Below, in pieces: positions 8,848-17,310 of a stretch of DNA of 52,200 nucleotides. Both the position numbers and the translations under genes were made by a program. The DNA lies in NCBI GenBank assembly GCA_023245355.1, contig JAHFKN010000001.1, positions 332,596 to 384,795 of the forward strand. Direction: 5' to 3'. Position 1 is the first letter of the stretch. The number at the start of each line of letters is the position of its first letter. This stretch comes from Candidatus Gottesmanbacteria bacterium. Lineage in GTDB: Bacteria; Patescibacteriota; Microgenomatia; UBA10105; UBA927. The notes under the pieces are model-generated. The model did no database searches. It saw nothing but the letters and a program-made list of their open reading frames with translations, and had not been told where the DNA came from.

Positions 8848-10470
8848 TCATTCAAAAGCGACAAGTACCGGTGTCCCGTTTAACACCCTGATAGTTTCGA
8901 CGACATGTGCGCCTGCCGGGACATCTTTCGGAGCCAGAATATAGAGCGTTTTGCCCGTATATGAACCGACCCCCTCCCGGGTGAACCGGTATTTATCGAA
9001 TCCGTACACATTATAAAATCCTGCAGCATCAAAGGATGCGTCTTTTGACGCTTCGAATTTACTGAGCGGATATTTCTCGTAAAACAACGCATATATATAC
9101 GGCCTGCCGATGCTTTCCGTCAGTACAATCGTGTCGTAATCATTTTTGCGTGCTTTGGCCAATTCAATTGCCTGTTTATATCCGTACTGCCATTCGCCGG
9201 AATATTCTTTGGGGTAATGATTGACGAAATTATGCCAGAAATACAAAAAGTTACCGGCAAACAACAGGATACACACGATACCCATAAGCATACGGATACG
9301 CTGACGGCTGATGCTCACAATACTCATAACCAGTCCGTAAGCGGAGAGGATGATATACACCGGCAAACCGTTTTCTATCCGCAATGCATGCGGCGTTTCG
9401 CGTGCGACAGCGGTCGGCGCGATAGACGCAAGGAGCCACCAGACCAAAAGAAACGCAATGCCGGGATAGTCACGAAACAACGTGAGTAACCCGTATACGA
9501 TAAACGGCGCACTGACCAGCAGGAGCTGGCCCGCATCCTGGATGGAAAACTTCGGATTACCATCCCCTTTTATAAACAGGAATCTTGGTTCCAGATTGTC
9601 AAAAAAATGTATGAGATATTCCCGGGCATATCCCATACGGCGGTTATGCAGCACGGCTGATACTTTGGAAAAATTATCAACCTGCCGGCGCGTATTGGAT
9701 GTGAGCACCGTTCTAAGATCGGTAAATATGCTTACTTCTTCAAACCGCAGACGTGCCTGGGGAGAAACCAGATGCGGCACGATAGGAAGCAATGCGGCAG
9801 CCGCGATAACCACACCGAGCACAAACTGCTTTCCGGCTCTGAGCGCAGCACGCCAAACAAAAAGGAAACATGCAGCTGCGATAAGCGGGCCGGCATACCG
9901 CGTACTGTTAAATGTATAGATACCCAATACAAACGGCAGCCAACTCACGTAAAAAATTGCCGGGCGCTCCCTGGCCCTGAGTACAAGCCAGATACCGAGA
10001 ACCAAAAAAAGGAGTGCGGTATTCGCTTCAAATCCCGCTCTCGAGAGCATGATATGCCAGGGCGTTATCGTAAGCAGGGCGCTGGCCGTGAGTGCAATCT
10101 CCCGCACATGTTTTGATTTTTTAAACAGTTCGGAAACCAAAAAATACAGAACCAGTACGGTAAGCGTCCCGGACAATGCAGACGGCAGCCGTACGGCGAC
10201 CTCGGTAAGCCCGAAAAGTGCTATGAACGGAACCGTGAGATATACAGGCACAGGCGGCTTATAATCCCCGAATGCGGCAAACGTATCCAGCGGCAGAAAT
10301 CTGCCGTGCTCATCTCTCCCCGTCGTCAGAATGCTGTATGCGTTGTAGCCTATCGATGCTTCATCCCACGAAATAGCGGGCGGGTTTGTTCCGAGATTAA
10401 CAACGCGGAGCAGCAATGCCGCCAATACGATTCCGCCCAGCACTATGCTTATGATATGTTGTCGTTTCAT
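8848..10470 (-). CDS. GT39-family membrane glycosyltransferase, DEYG paralogue 3
   Basis: This is a 540-residue integral membrane protein. The N-terminal helix is followed by ISWDEASIGYNAYSI (D36, E37) and DEHG (53-56), where His replaces the usual Tyr of DEYG. Next come FGDYKPPVPVYL, VRLPSALSG and TPWHIMLSRAGFEAN, and a later RETPHALR. These mark it as a member of the five-copy GT39 group. The C-terminal soluble region contains a YEKYPLSKFE stretch where the two neighbours have YTKYDPAAY, so it is the more diverged of the triplet. Its ATG at 10470 overlaps the upstream stop (ATGA). Predicted function is transfer of a sugar from a polyprenyl-phosphate donor on the extracytoplasmic side; linkage and acceptor are unknown. 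Confidence 0.86.
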   Translation of the reverse strand: MKRQHIISIVLGGIVLAALLLRVVNLGTNPPAISWDEASIGYNAYSILTTGRDEHGRFLPLDTFAAFGDYKPPVPVYLTVPFIALFGLTEVAVRLPSALSGTLTVLVLYFLVSELFKKSKHVREIALTASALLTITPWHIMLSRAGFEANTALLFLVLGIWLVLRARERPAIFYVSWLPFVLGIYTFNSTRYAGPLIAAACFLFVWRAALRAGKQFVLGVVIAAAALLPIVPHLVSPQARLRFEEVSIFTDLRTVLTSNTRRQVDNFSKVSAVLHNRRMGYAREYLIHFFDNLEPRFLFIKGDGNPKFSIQDAGQLLLVSAPFIVYGLLTLFRDYPGIAFLLVWWLLASIAPTAVARETPHALRIENGLPVYIILSAYGLVMSIVSISRQRIRMLMGIVCILLFAGNFLYFWHNFVNHYPKEYSGEWQYGYKQAIELAKARKNDYDTIVLTESIGRPYIYALFYEKYPLSKFEASKDASFDAAGFYNVYGFDKYRFTREGVGSYTGKTLYILAPKDVPAGAHVVETIRVLNGTPVLVAFE

Positions 10471-11738
10471 GATGTTGACTCGTCGACAGCCTTCAGGCCT
10501 CCCAATACAAAAAGCATCGACAAAAATCCTAAATGGCTGTTATTGAAATACCTGCTCAGATACCAATACGCCATGAGAAATACCGCGTACGAAATGACGA
10601 GCCGCGATTCCGACGGCCTGCGGGAAAGCCAGCGGAGCAACACGACAAGAAGCGGTAACGCAACGGCCGCCTGCCAGAAAATAAACGGGTAATATGCATG
10701 GATATCACGGATAAATCCGAACGAATGGAGCACCATTCCCAACCCGTATCCTGAAACAGGGTAACTCGTTGCGGAATTGCCTGTAAGATATAAAACGACG
10801 CTTTCAAGAAATGCGCGGAAATCCCATATCATAAACGGGACGGCCAACCCTAGGGAAACGACCATCACGGCAAACGCCGTCCTATAGAAGTCCGCTTTGC
10901 GCTTTGCAGTCTGAAGCCACACATACAGCACGTAAAACGGCAGGATAAACCAAATCGTCTGCTTGCTCATGAGAGAGAGTGCAAGCATGACCCCTGACCA
11001 GACATACCGCTTACGGCTTAGCAGCACCAATGAAACCATAAGCCAGGAAAGGGCAAACACGTCGCTTCGGCCTTCTATAAAATAATCAGTTACGGAAGGA
11101 GAAAGTGCAGTCATGATCATGGCTATTCTTGCTACCGCCTTGTCCCTGTACCAGTACCAGAGCGCGGCAAGGAGTGTAGCCATCGTAAACAGAAGCGCCA
11201 TCCGGCCGTCAAAGAACCCGACTAGGGGAATGGACGTGTAGTAAAAAATAAACGGAAACAACACATACCACGGGGGCATCACGAAATGATACAGCGCCGG
11301 ATTTACCGCTTCGGTGTTACCGGGTTCATCATAATTAAACATTTCGACAGTCGTTCCGAAATATGTTTCCTTATACGGATTTTTTCCGACGACAAGAAAC
11401 CGCATGGCCGACTCCTGCTGCAGAATGATGTCGTGGACGCCGTACACAGGAGCCGTACGGGCGCGGTCAAACATGGCAGTCACGACTGCCCCTCCGAGAG
11501 TAATGGCAATCGTTACCAAAACGAAAAACATTTTTATCTTATCCAGATGTTTTTTATACGAACCCAAAACGTCCGGGTAGACCGATACGAAACAATGCGC
11601 GCCGAGGATAAAAAACAGCACCCCGAACAGCCAATACGGCGTTCCCTCAACGGGGAGAATCCGGTATTTCATCACCACGGGAATTGCCAAAGCAAAAAGA
11701 AGAAGTGAGTCAAAAACAGCGGTGAGCATAGCTTCCAT
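10467..11738 (-). CDS. GT87/DUF2029-like membrane glycosyltransferase
   Basis: I place the start at the ATG at 11738, giving 423 residues. The frame is open further upstream, but that extension runs through the end of the preceding gene and has no membrane-protein character. A weak AAAGGAAG lies about 14 nt upstream; an ATG at 11729 is a possible alternative. The protein has about ten membrane segments. Its first large loop reads VHDIILQQESAMRFLVVGKNPYKETYF, given here as two parts: VHDIILQQES and GKNPYKETYF. Later loops have EGRSDVFAL and LSLMSKQT. These resemble GT87/DUF2029 enzymes that use polyprenyl-phosphate sugars; the Asp of VHD is the likely catalytic acid. It follows the leading gene of the minus operon after 43 nt. 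Confidence 0.75.
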   Translation of the reverse strand: MEAMLTAVFDSLLLFALAIPVVMKYRILPVEGTPYWLFGVLFFILGAHCFVSVYPDVLGSYKKHLDKIKMFFVLVTIAITLGGAVVTAMFDRARTAPVYGVHDIILQQESAMRFLVVGKNPYKETYFGTTVEMFNYDEPGNTEAVNPALYHFVMPPWYVLFPFIFYYTSIPLVGFFDGRMALLFTMATLLAALWYWYRDKAVARIAMIMTALSPSVTDYFIEGRSDVFALSWLMVSLVLLSRKRYVWSGVMLALSLMSKQTIWFILPFYVLYVWLQTAKRKADFYRTAFAVMVVSLGLAVPFMIWDFRAFLESVVLYLTGNSATSYPVSGYGLGMVLHSFGFIRDIHAYYPFIFWQAAVALPLLVVLLRWLSRRPSESRLVISYAVFLMAYWYLSRYFNNSHLGFLSMLFVLGGLKAVDESTS

Positions 11739-11781
11739 TGTACTAAATACGGCTTCCTTTGAACAACTGCTCCGGCAATTA

Positions 11782-13275
11782 TTACCGGCGCTCAAATACG
11801 TATATTCTGCCCAGCGTATTTCCGTTGACTGAAACCCATGCGTCGCGCTGATATGCCCATTCTTTCCGTAACGGAAGCGTGGGATAAAATTCACTGCAGT
11901 GCCCCTCAAAACAGAGCACCGGCAATTCAGGTATAGCGGTAATATCCGCCACATCGGGACAATCACGGTCATCGCAAACGAGCATAAACAAAGGATACCC
12001 CGCATCCGTTACGGGAACCGGATTAAGATCCGTGACTTTCATGTAGTACCGGTAATGCAGGTCCGAAAACGATCTGCTGCCAACCAGCGTAAAGGAAAAC
12101 GGCCGGACGCCTGCTATGGCTTTCATTTCTGCCACTGCCGCACGGGTGCGCGGGATATCGTTGTGACCGCCCGACAGTACATCGGTTTTCATAAGTTGTA
12201 CTACACACAGGAGTATCACAGTTACGGTAACGATTGCTGACCACGGCGGCTTTTTGACGGAACCCAAAACCGATCCTATGATAAAAAAAGGGACAGGAGT
12301 CAAAAAATATAGGTAATGGTCATACACGACACCCGTATACCTGGCCATAGCCACGAGCCCTCCGAAAAACCACAACGAAAAAAATATGTTTTTCTTTGAC
12401 GGGTAGAGCAGCACGAAGACAATCCACGCGGATATGAGCCAGGGAGAAAATGACAACTTCATAAACGGCAATGACTTTCCAAACACTCGGAACGCATAAT
12501 CCACCACATGTCCTACCATTACGCGCTTTCCTGGCATCGCGGCATTGTTGCCCAGCATAATGGATCCGATGCCGGTAATATCCGCAAATCCGATCGTAAA
12601 CTCATACACGATAAACGGCAGCGACAATACCAAAAAACCCGCTATCCACCACATACCTGCCTGTGCCGCGTCGGAAAAACTCCGGCGCCGGATACCCACA
12701 CTCCCGAGAAGATATATACCGGTCAGCCCTGCAAAAAATATATTGGGATAATGCAGCTGTACCAGGATACTCACGACGGCTCCGATTGCAGCCCAAATTA
12801 AACGGGAGCTTCTCACATGCGCTATATATAATAGGTAGGCAAACAGCACGGCAAACAGAGGCACGAGATTCGGTTCCCAGATTACCCGGTCGGAAATAAC
12901 AATAAGCGGCGATGTTACCCATAGGAGTGCTGAAAGCCGCGCAGGCCATACGCCGAACATACGGCGCAATGCTTCATAAAGGATGAACACCGCCGTCACT
13001 CCCAACACAGCCATCCACACGGACATCCCGACGGGGCCTCCGATATAACCGGGGATAAGCAGATAATAAAACAGCGGCCCTAAATTGTGTCCGCTTAATG
13101 TGGACGGTCCGGCAAGCGGAATAATCCCGCTACCCAGAAAATCGCGCATGACAAGCATCGTTCTCCCCTGGTCTCCCAGAAATTCCGTAAGCGATTCAAT
13201 ACGGAATACGCGGAGAAAAAATGCGGCAATGATAATTCCGACCAACCACCAATCAGTCACGTATCTCGTCTTCAT
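11782..13275 (-). CDS. GT39-like membrane glycosyltransferase, DQGR variant; first gene of the minus operon
   Basis: This is a 497-residue membrane protein with first-loop motif FLGDQGRTMLVMRDF (D35, Q36). GHNLGPLFYYLLIP and WEPNLVPLFAVLFAYLLY follow. The closest relative in the window is 41336-42916 (FLGDEGRDMLVIKHM, FFLGPVYYYFMLP, WNPNLVPFF), where the Q is an E. The C-terminal 120 residues are soluble and contain four clustered cysteines (CDDRDC near 425, then CFEGHC). Such a CxxxxC...CxxxxC arrangement also occurs at the end of the relative (CEQAEC), so it may be a disulfide-stabilised extracytoplasmic tip. The gene begins 49 bp from the divergent plus operon and is probably driven by the promoter in that gap. 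A weak GAAAGAAG precedes the ATG. Confidence 0.82.
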   Translation of the reverse strand: MKTRYVTDWWLVGIIIAAFFLRVFRIESLTEFLGDQGRTMLVMRDFLGSGIIPLAGPSTLSGHNLGPLFYYLLIPGYIGGPVGMSVWMAVLGVTAVFILYEALRRMFGVWPARLSALLWVTSPLIVISDRVIWEPNLVPLFAVLFAYLLYIAHVRSSRLIWAAIGAVVSILVQLHYPNIFFAGLTGIYLLGSVGIRRRSFSDAAQAGMWWIAGFLVLSLPFIVYEFTIGFADITGIGSIMLGNNAAMPGKRVMVGHVVDYAFRVFGKSLPFMKLSFSPWLISAWIVFVLLYPSKKNIFFSLWFFGGLVAMARYTGVVYDHYLYFLTPVPFFIIGSVLGSVKKPPWSAIVTVTVILLCVVQLMKTDVLSGGHNDIPRTRAAVAEMKAIAGVRPFSFTLVGSRSFSDLHYRYYMKVTDLNPVPVTDAGYPLFMLVCDDRDCPDVADITAIPELPVLCFEGHCSEFYPTLPLRKEWAYQRDAWVSVNGNTLGRIYVFERR

Positions 13276-13292
13276 GCTTCTTTCGTATTCTT

Positions 13293-13301
13293 TGTTATAA
13301 T
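13293..13301 (+). promoter_or_regulatory. Extended -10 promoter for the plus operon
   Basis: The nine bases read TGTTATAAT, a perfect sigma70-type extended -10 element (TGnTATAAT). A start of transcription about 7 nt downstream, near 13308, would leave a leader of roughly 17 nt before the ATG at 13325. No -35 hexamer is obvious at 17 nt, which an extended -10 does not need. No Shine-Dalgarno sequence is seen in the short leader. Confidence 0.6.
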
Positions 13302-13302
13302 A
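13297..13302 (-). promoter_or_regulatory. Candidate -10 element for the minus operon, overlapping the plus-strand -10
   Basis: On the minus strand these bases read TATTAT, one mismatch from TATAAT, in the only gap upstream of the ten-gene minus operon. Transcription would start near 13290, leaving a leader of about 15 nt with a weak GAAAGAAG ribosome-binding site. It shares bases with the plus-strand -10 because TATAATA is nearly symmetric. There is no good -35. Confidence 0.4.
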
Positions 13303-13324
13303 TCGTTACAGCCCGACCCGACTC

Positions 13325-14962
13325 ATGAAATCATTTAAGCATTATATCCTCATCATTGCAATTTCACTCCTGCCGTTCGTGAGCATGCTTATCACCCCGC
13401 TTGCCCCCCATACGCACGACAGCCCGGTACACTTCGCCCGTATGGCCGCCTATTACAAAGCGCTGGCGGAAGGGCAAATTCTTCCGCGATGGGCCGGGGA
13501 ACTTAACTACGGATATGGCATGCCGTTATTTAACTTTATCTATCACGTGCCGTATCTTGTCACTTCATTATTCATTTTCTTAGGCGGCGGGTTGGTTTTT
13601 TCTTTCAAAATGTCCATGCTGATAAGCTTTCTTCTGTCAGGAATCGGCATGTATGCGTTTGCACACAGGTTTTTCAAGCACGAAGGAAAAGCGTTTGTGA
13701 CGGCAGTACTCTACCAGTTTGCGCCGTTTCATCTGGTCGATCTTGTCGTCCGAGGAGATGTAGCAGAAGGGTACGCGCTGGCATTTCTTCCGTGGGTTTT
13801 ATATACGTTAGTCCGTGGATTTGAAAACAACGATACGAAAAAAAATATCATATTCACTTCCCTTGCGGCACTCCTTCTGATTACCTCTCATAATGCCATC
13901 AGTCTGATATTTTTCGGCATCGCGTTTCTTTTTTCCCTGGTATTTGCGCCTGACATGCGCAAGCGCATTGAAGCCGGTCTGGGGTTGGGATTGGGACTGG
14001 CACTTTCCGCGTTTTATTGGCTCCCGGCACTTATTGAGCGTAAGTTTACATACGGCGATTTGTTTATGAAAGACATGTATCTGTCCCACTTTGCACCGTT
14101 TTTTCATTTCCTGGTACCCAATATCACCAACAGTGAAGCCATGCAGACCGGAGGCATCGCCGTTTCATTCGGATTAGTGCAGGTAGCCGCTCTCATCCTG
14201 GGTGTAGTGATGCTGATGCAAAACAGAATCCGCGACGCAAAAGAAAAAAAGACCGTCCTGTTTATGCTGATGCTGACGCTAATAGCCTTTTTCTTTATGC
14301 AGCCGGTTTCCAAAGTATTCTGGGCAGGGATTCCGATCCTCCGGATGTTCCAGTTCCCATGGCGGTTCCTCAACATCGCAGTTTTTTCACTCGCAGTACT
14401 CGGCGGCACCGTACTCATCAGAAAGAAAACGACCATGCTTCTATCCCTTATTATCGTGCTCATAACGGTACTGTCGGTTTCCGTCTACTTTCGTCCGCCG
14501 CTGGGAACGGACCGGATCGATGAAACATATTATTGGAATTACCCGCTCAATACGACATATTTCGGAGAAACGGATGTCATCTGGTCCGCAGGTCCTGCAG
14601 GTGCGTACCCGGAATCCCGGTTTGATGTCATCGGCGGAGAAGGAAGCATCGTCGACCCGGTCAAAAAAGGAACAATGCATACATTTACCGTCCGGGCAGA
14701 AACTGACGTCCATGTTGTCGACCGGACACAGTACTTCCCGGGCTGGCGCGTATATGTCGACGGACAAAAAACGCCGATAGAATTTCAGGATCAAAACTGG
14801 CGCGGACTCATCACGTTCAGAGTGCCTTCAGGGACACATCACATACGTGTATCCTGGGAAGAATCACCGGTCCGGAGAATCGCGGAAGCAATTACTGCCC
14901 TGGCATTTTTTACCATTGCCGTATTGTTGGTTCTGCCCCAACGGGACAAACGCCGTATATGA
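13325..14962 (+). CDS. PTPS-related-domain membrane glycosyltransferase; first gene of the plus operon
   Basis: This is a 545-residue polytopic protein. Its family motifs are PHTHDSPVHFARM (H31, D32), LPRWAGELNYGYGMPLFNF and APFHLVDLVVRGDVAEGYA, the last at the position of PYRFVDLYVRGAIGE in the gene at 2383-4041. A soluble C-terminal section from about residue 395 contains DRTQYFPGWRVYVDG and VPSGTHHIRVSW, the PGW module shared with YfhO-like proteins, and is followed by one last membrane helix. Proposed role is GT-C-type glycosyl transfer on the outer face; the pterin name of the family does not describe an activity. It heads a four-gene unit, 49 bp from the divergent operon, and its stop overlaps the next start (ATGA at 14959). 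Confidence 0.84.
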   Translation: MKSFKHYILIIAISLLPFVSMLITPLAPHTHDSPVHFARMAAYYKALAEGQILPRWAGELNYGYGMPLFNFIYHVPYLVTSLFIFLGGGLVFSFKMSMLISFLLSGIGMYAFAHRFFKHEGKAFVTAVLYQFAPFHLVDLVVRGDVAEGYALAFLPWVLYTLVRGFENNDTKKNIIFTSLAALLLITSHNAISLIFFGIAFLFSLVFAPDMRKRIEAGLGLGLGLALSAFYWLPALIERKFTYGDLFMKDMYLSHFAPFFHFLVPNITNSEAMQTGGIAVSFGLVQVAALILGVVMLMQNRIRDAKEKKTVLFMLMLTLIAFFFMQPVSKVFWAGIPILRMFQFPWRFLNIAVFSLAVLGGTVLIRKKTTMLLSLIIVLITVLSVSVYFRPPLGTDRIDETYYWNYPLNTTYFGETDVIWSAGPAGAYPESRFDVIGGEGSIVDPVKKGTMHTFTVRAETDVHVVDRTQYFPGWRVYVDGQKTPIEFQDQNWRGLITFRVPSGTHHIRVSWEESPVRRIAEAITALAFFTIAVLLVLPQRDKRRI

Positions 14963-17310
14963 AGAAACACCGTGAATGGCTCTGGGTTATTGTGATACTT
15001 GCCGGTATTACGTCCCTGTTCTTTTATCAGACAGTACTGTTCGGGAAAACGCCGTTTCCGGGAGATATTCTGGTCAGCGACTTTCAGCCGTGGAGAAGCA
15101 CCTCATACTTAGGGTATGGCGCGGGAGGAATTCCGAACAAAGCACAATACCCCGACACGGTGCGGCAGATGTACCCCTGGAAAACATTGGCAGTTACCTC
15201 CCTCAAACAGGGTAAACTTCCGCTGTGGAATCCCTATAATTTTTCCGGCACGCCATTACTGGCCAACTTCCAAAATGCAGCCCTGTATCCTCCAGGCATC
15301 CTGTATCTGCTGATCGGTCAGATCGATGCGTGGACTATACTCATCATATTACAACCGCTTCTTGCCGCTTTGTTTACCTATCTGTATGCAAGAAAGCTGG
15401 GAATGAAGCCACACGGCAGCGCACTTTCCGCAATCTCATACGGATTTTCCGGTTTTATGGCAGTATGGCTGGAATATAACACGGTCGGCCATGTCATCCT
15501 GTGGCTCCCCTGCATATTACTGTCCATAGAGCATCTCCGGGAAAAACCCCGGGCGCTATGGCTCGCTCTTCTTGCCGCTGCCCACGCGTTTGCGCTGCTT
15601 GCCGGACACCCCCAGGTCTATGCATATACCCTCCTGTTTTCGCTTGTGTATGCATGTATGCGTATAGAGAAACGGATGCGCGTGTATATTGCGGGCTTTA
15701 CGGTCTTAGGCGTCGGAGCTGCAGGGATCCAGATACTGCCGGGTATTGAACTTATTATGCACGCGGCCAGAAGTCCGCACGAATCCGCAAATCTTTTTAC
15801 GAAAATTCTTATCAGTCCATGGCAGATGCTCAGTCTGCCGTTCCCGAACTTTTTCGGAAACCCCGCAACGCGCACCTATTGGCCGGCAGATACGTTTGTA
15901 GGGAAAGTGACGACCATCGGCCTTATTCCGTTATTTTTCTCGCTGTCCGCATTCAGAAGAAAAGACGGCATAACCCGTTGGTTTATCGCGGCGACAGCAG
16001 TCACGCTGCTTCTTATCACGGATAATCCGCTCTCCCGTATGCTCTACAGGATTCCGATCCCGCTTGTCACCTCCAGCAGCCCGACGCTTATGGCATTTCT
16101 TTTTTCTTTTTCTCTTGCCATGGTCTGCGGTCTCGGGCTTGATTACTGGATGAGTGACAAGCATTCCGTCAGAAAACTTATCCGCAGAACCGTCGAGGTT
16201 ATAGGGGTATTTGCCGTATTATTTCTTGCAGCAAAGCTCATTCCGTCCTGGTCCGGTCATGCTGCCGTCGCCGTACGATCACTCATATACGGCGCCATGC
16301 TTTCCGCCGTTACGCTTGTTTTATTTTGGGTTGCCATCAAACTGCCGAAAGTCCGGGTTCCTGCAATCACACTTCTCCTTTTTGTGCATGTGCTTGATCT
16401 GTTTGTATTCTTTAACCGGTTCAACCCGTTTGTCCCAAAACAGCTTGTATACCCCGATCATGCAGTATTTTCCTATCTCCTAAACAAAACACCGGACAGG
16501 TACTGGGGATACGGAACTGCCGGAATTCCTGCCAACTTCGCATCACAGTACGGAATATATTCGCCGGAAGGATACGACCCGCTGTACCCCAAATGGTACG
16601 GAGAATTCCTGTATGCCTACAAAAACGGCACGCTTATGGAAACGTTTGACGATACCACCCGCTCAGACGCGGCCATACGTTCGGGATTCGGGGACGGCGG
16701 ACTTTCCGACCTCAATAAACAAAAAATCCTGAGTGCATTAAGCGTGCAGTATATCTTAGACAGAACGGAAAACGCCGGCAGCGAACAGACCTACCCTCCG
16801 TCAGTGGTAAAACCCGTCGATGCATTTGAAGATTGGCGCATGTATGAAAATCTCTCATCCGTTCCCCGGGTCTATTTTGCCGATCAAATCATGATCTATA
16901 AAAACGCTTCGGAATTCGCACAAATATTTTTCTCGCCGAAAACCGACATGTCGCGCACAGTCCTCATGTCTGCAGAACCGGTCGGAATTCCCAGGAACAC
17001 CGTCGGCGGATCCGCCGCATTTGTGTCGTACGAACCGGAACACGTACTCATCAGTACGGACCGCGAGATGCCCGGAGTGCTGGTCCTTACCGACACGTAT
17101 TTCCCCGGGTGGGAGGCTGCCATAGACGGCAAGCCTGCCGCAATTATCCGTGTAAACTGGACTATGCGGGGTATCACGGTTCCGGGTGGGAAACACATCA
17201 TCACTATGTCGTATCTTCCCAAAAGCGTTACATACGGAGGCTTTCTGAGTATGATAAGTATAGGAGCAGCTATTGTTATACTGGGATTCATAGCCAAAAA
17301 AAGCATATGA
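14959..17310 (+). CDS. YfhO-like membrane glycosyltransferase
   Basis: This is a 783-residue membrane protein of the YfhO type (PF09586-like). Near the N-terminus are PFPGDILVSDFQPWR (D38, D41), DTVRQMYPWK (66-75) and PLWNPYNFSGTPLLANFQ. These are the family's extracytoplasmic catalytic-loop signature and are repeated at 24297-26546 and 27601-29907. About a dozen membrane segments follow. A large soluble region from about residue 500 ends in the PGW module (TYFPGWEAAIDG, then VPGGKHIITMSYLP) and a final helix. In Bacillus subtilis and Listeria, YfhO-type proteins add a sugar to teichoic acid outside the cell using a lipid-linked donor made by a CsbB-type GT2 and a GtcA flippase. Here the acceptor is unknown. 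Both ends have ATGA overlaps with neighbours. Confidence 0.85.
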   Translation: MKKHREWLWVIVILAGITSLFFYQTVLFGKTPFPGDILVSDFQPWRSTSYLGYGAGGIPNKAQYPDTVRQMYPWKTLAVTSLKQGKLPLWNPYNFSGTPLLANFQNAALYPPGILYLLIGQIDAWTILIILQPLLAALFTYLYARKLGMKPHGSALSAISYGFSGFMAVWLEYNTVGHVILWLPCILLSIEHLREKPRALWLALLAAAHAFALLAGHPQVYAYTLLFSLVYACMRIEKRMRVYIAGFTVLGVGAAGIQILPGIELIMHAARSPHESANLFTKILISPWQMLSLPFPNFFGNPATRTYWPADTFVGKVTTIGLIPLFFSLSAFRRKDGITRWFIAATAVTLLLITDNPLSRMLYRIPIPLVTSSSPTLMAFLFSFSLAMVCGLGLDYWMSDKHSVRKLIRRTVEVIGVFAVLFLAAKLIPSWSGHAAVAVRSLIYGAMLSAVTLVLFWVAIKLPKVRVPAITLLLFVHVLDLFVFFNRFNPFVPKQLVYPDHAVFSYLLNKTPDRYWGYGTAGIPANFASQYGIYSPEGYDPLYPKWYGEFLYAYKNGTLMETFDDTTRSDAAIRSGFGDGGLSDLNKQKILSALSVQYILDRTENAGSEQTYPPSVVKPVDAFEDWRMYENLSSVPRVYFADQIMIYKNASEFAQIFFSPKTDMSRTVLMSAEPVGIPRNTVGGSAAFVSYEPEHVLISTDREMPGVLVLTDTYFPGWEAAIDGKPAAIIRVNWTMRGITVPGGKHIITMSYLPKSVTYGGFLSMISIGAAIVILGFIAKKSI

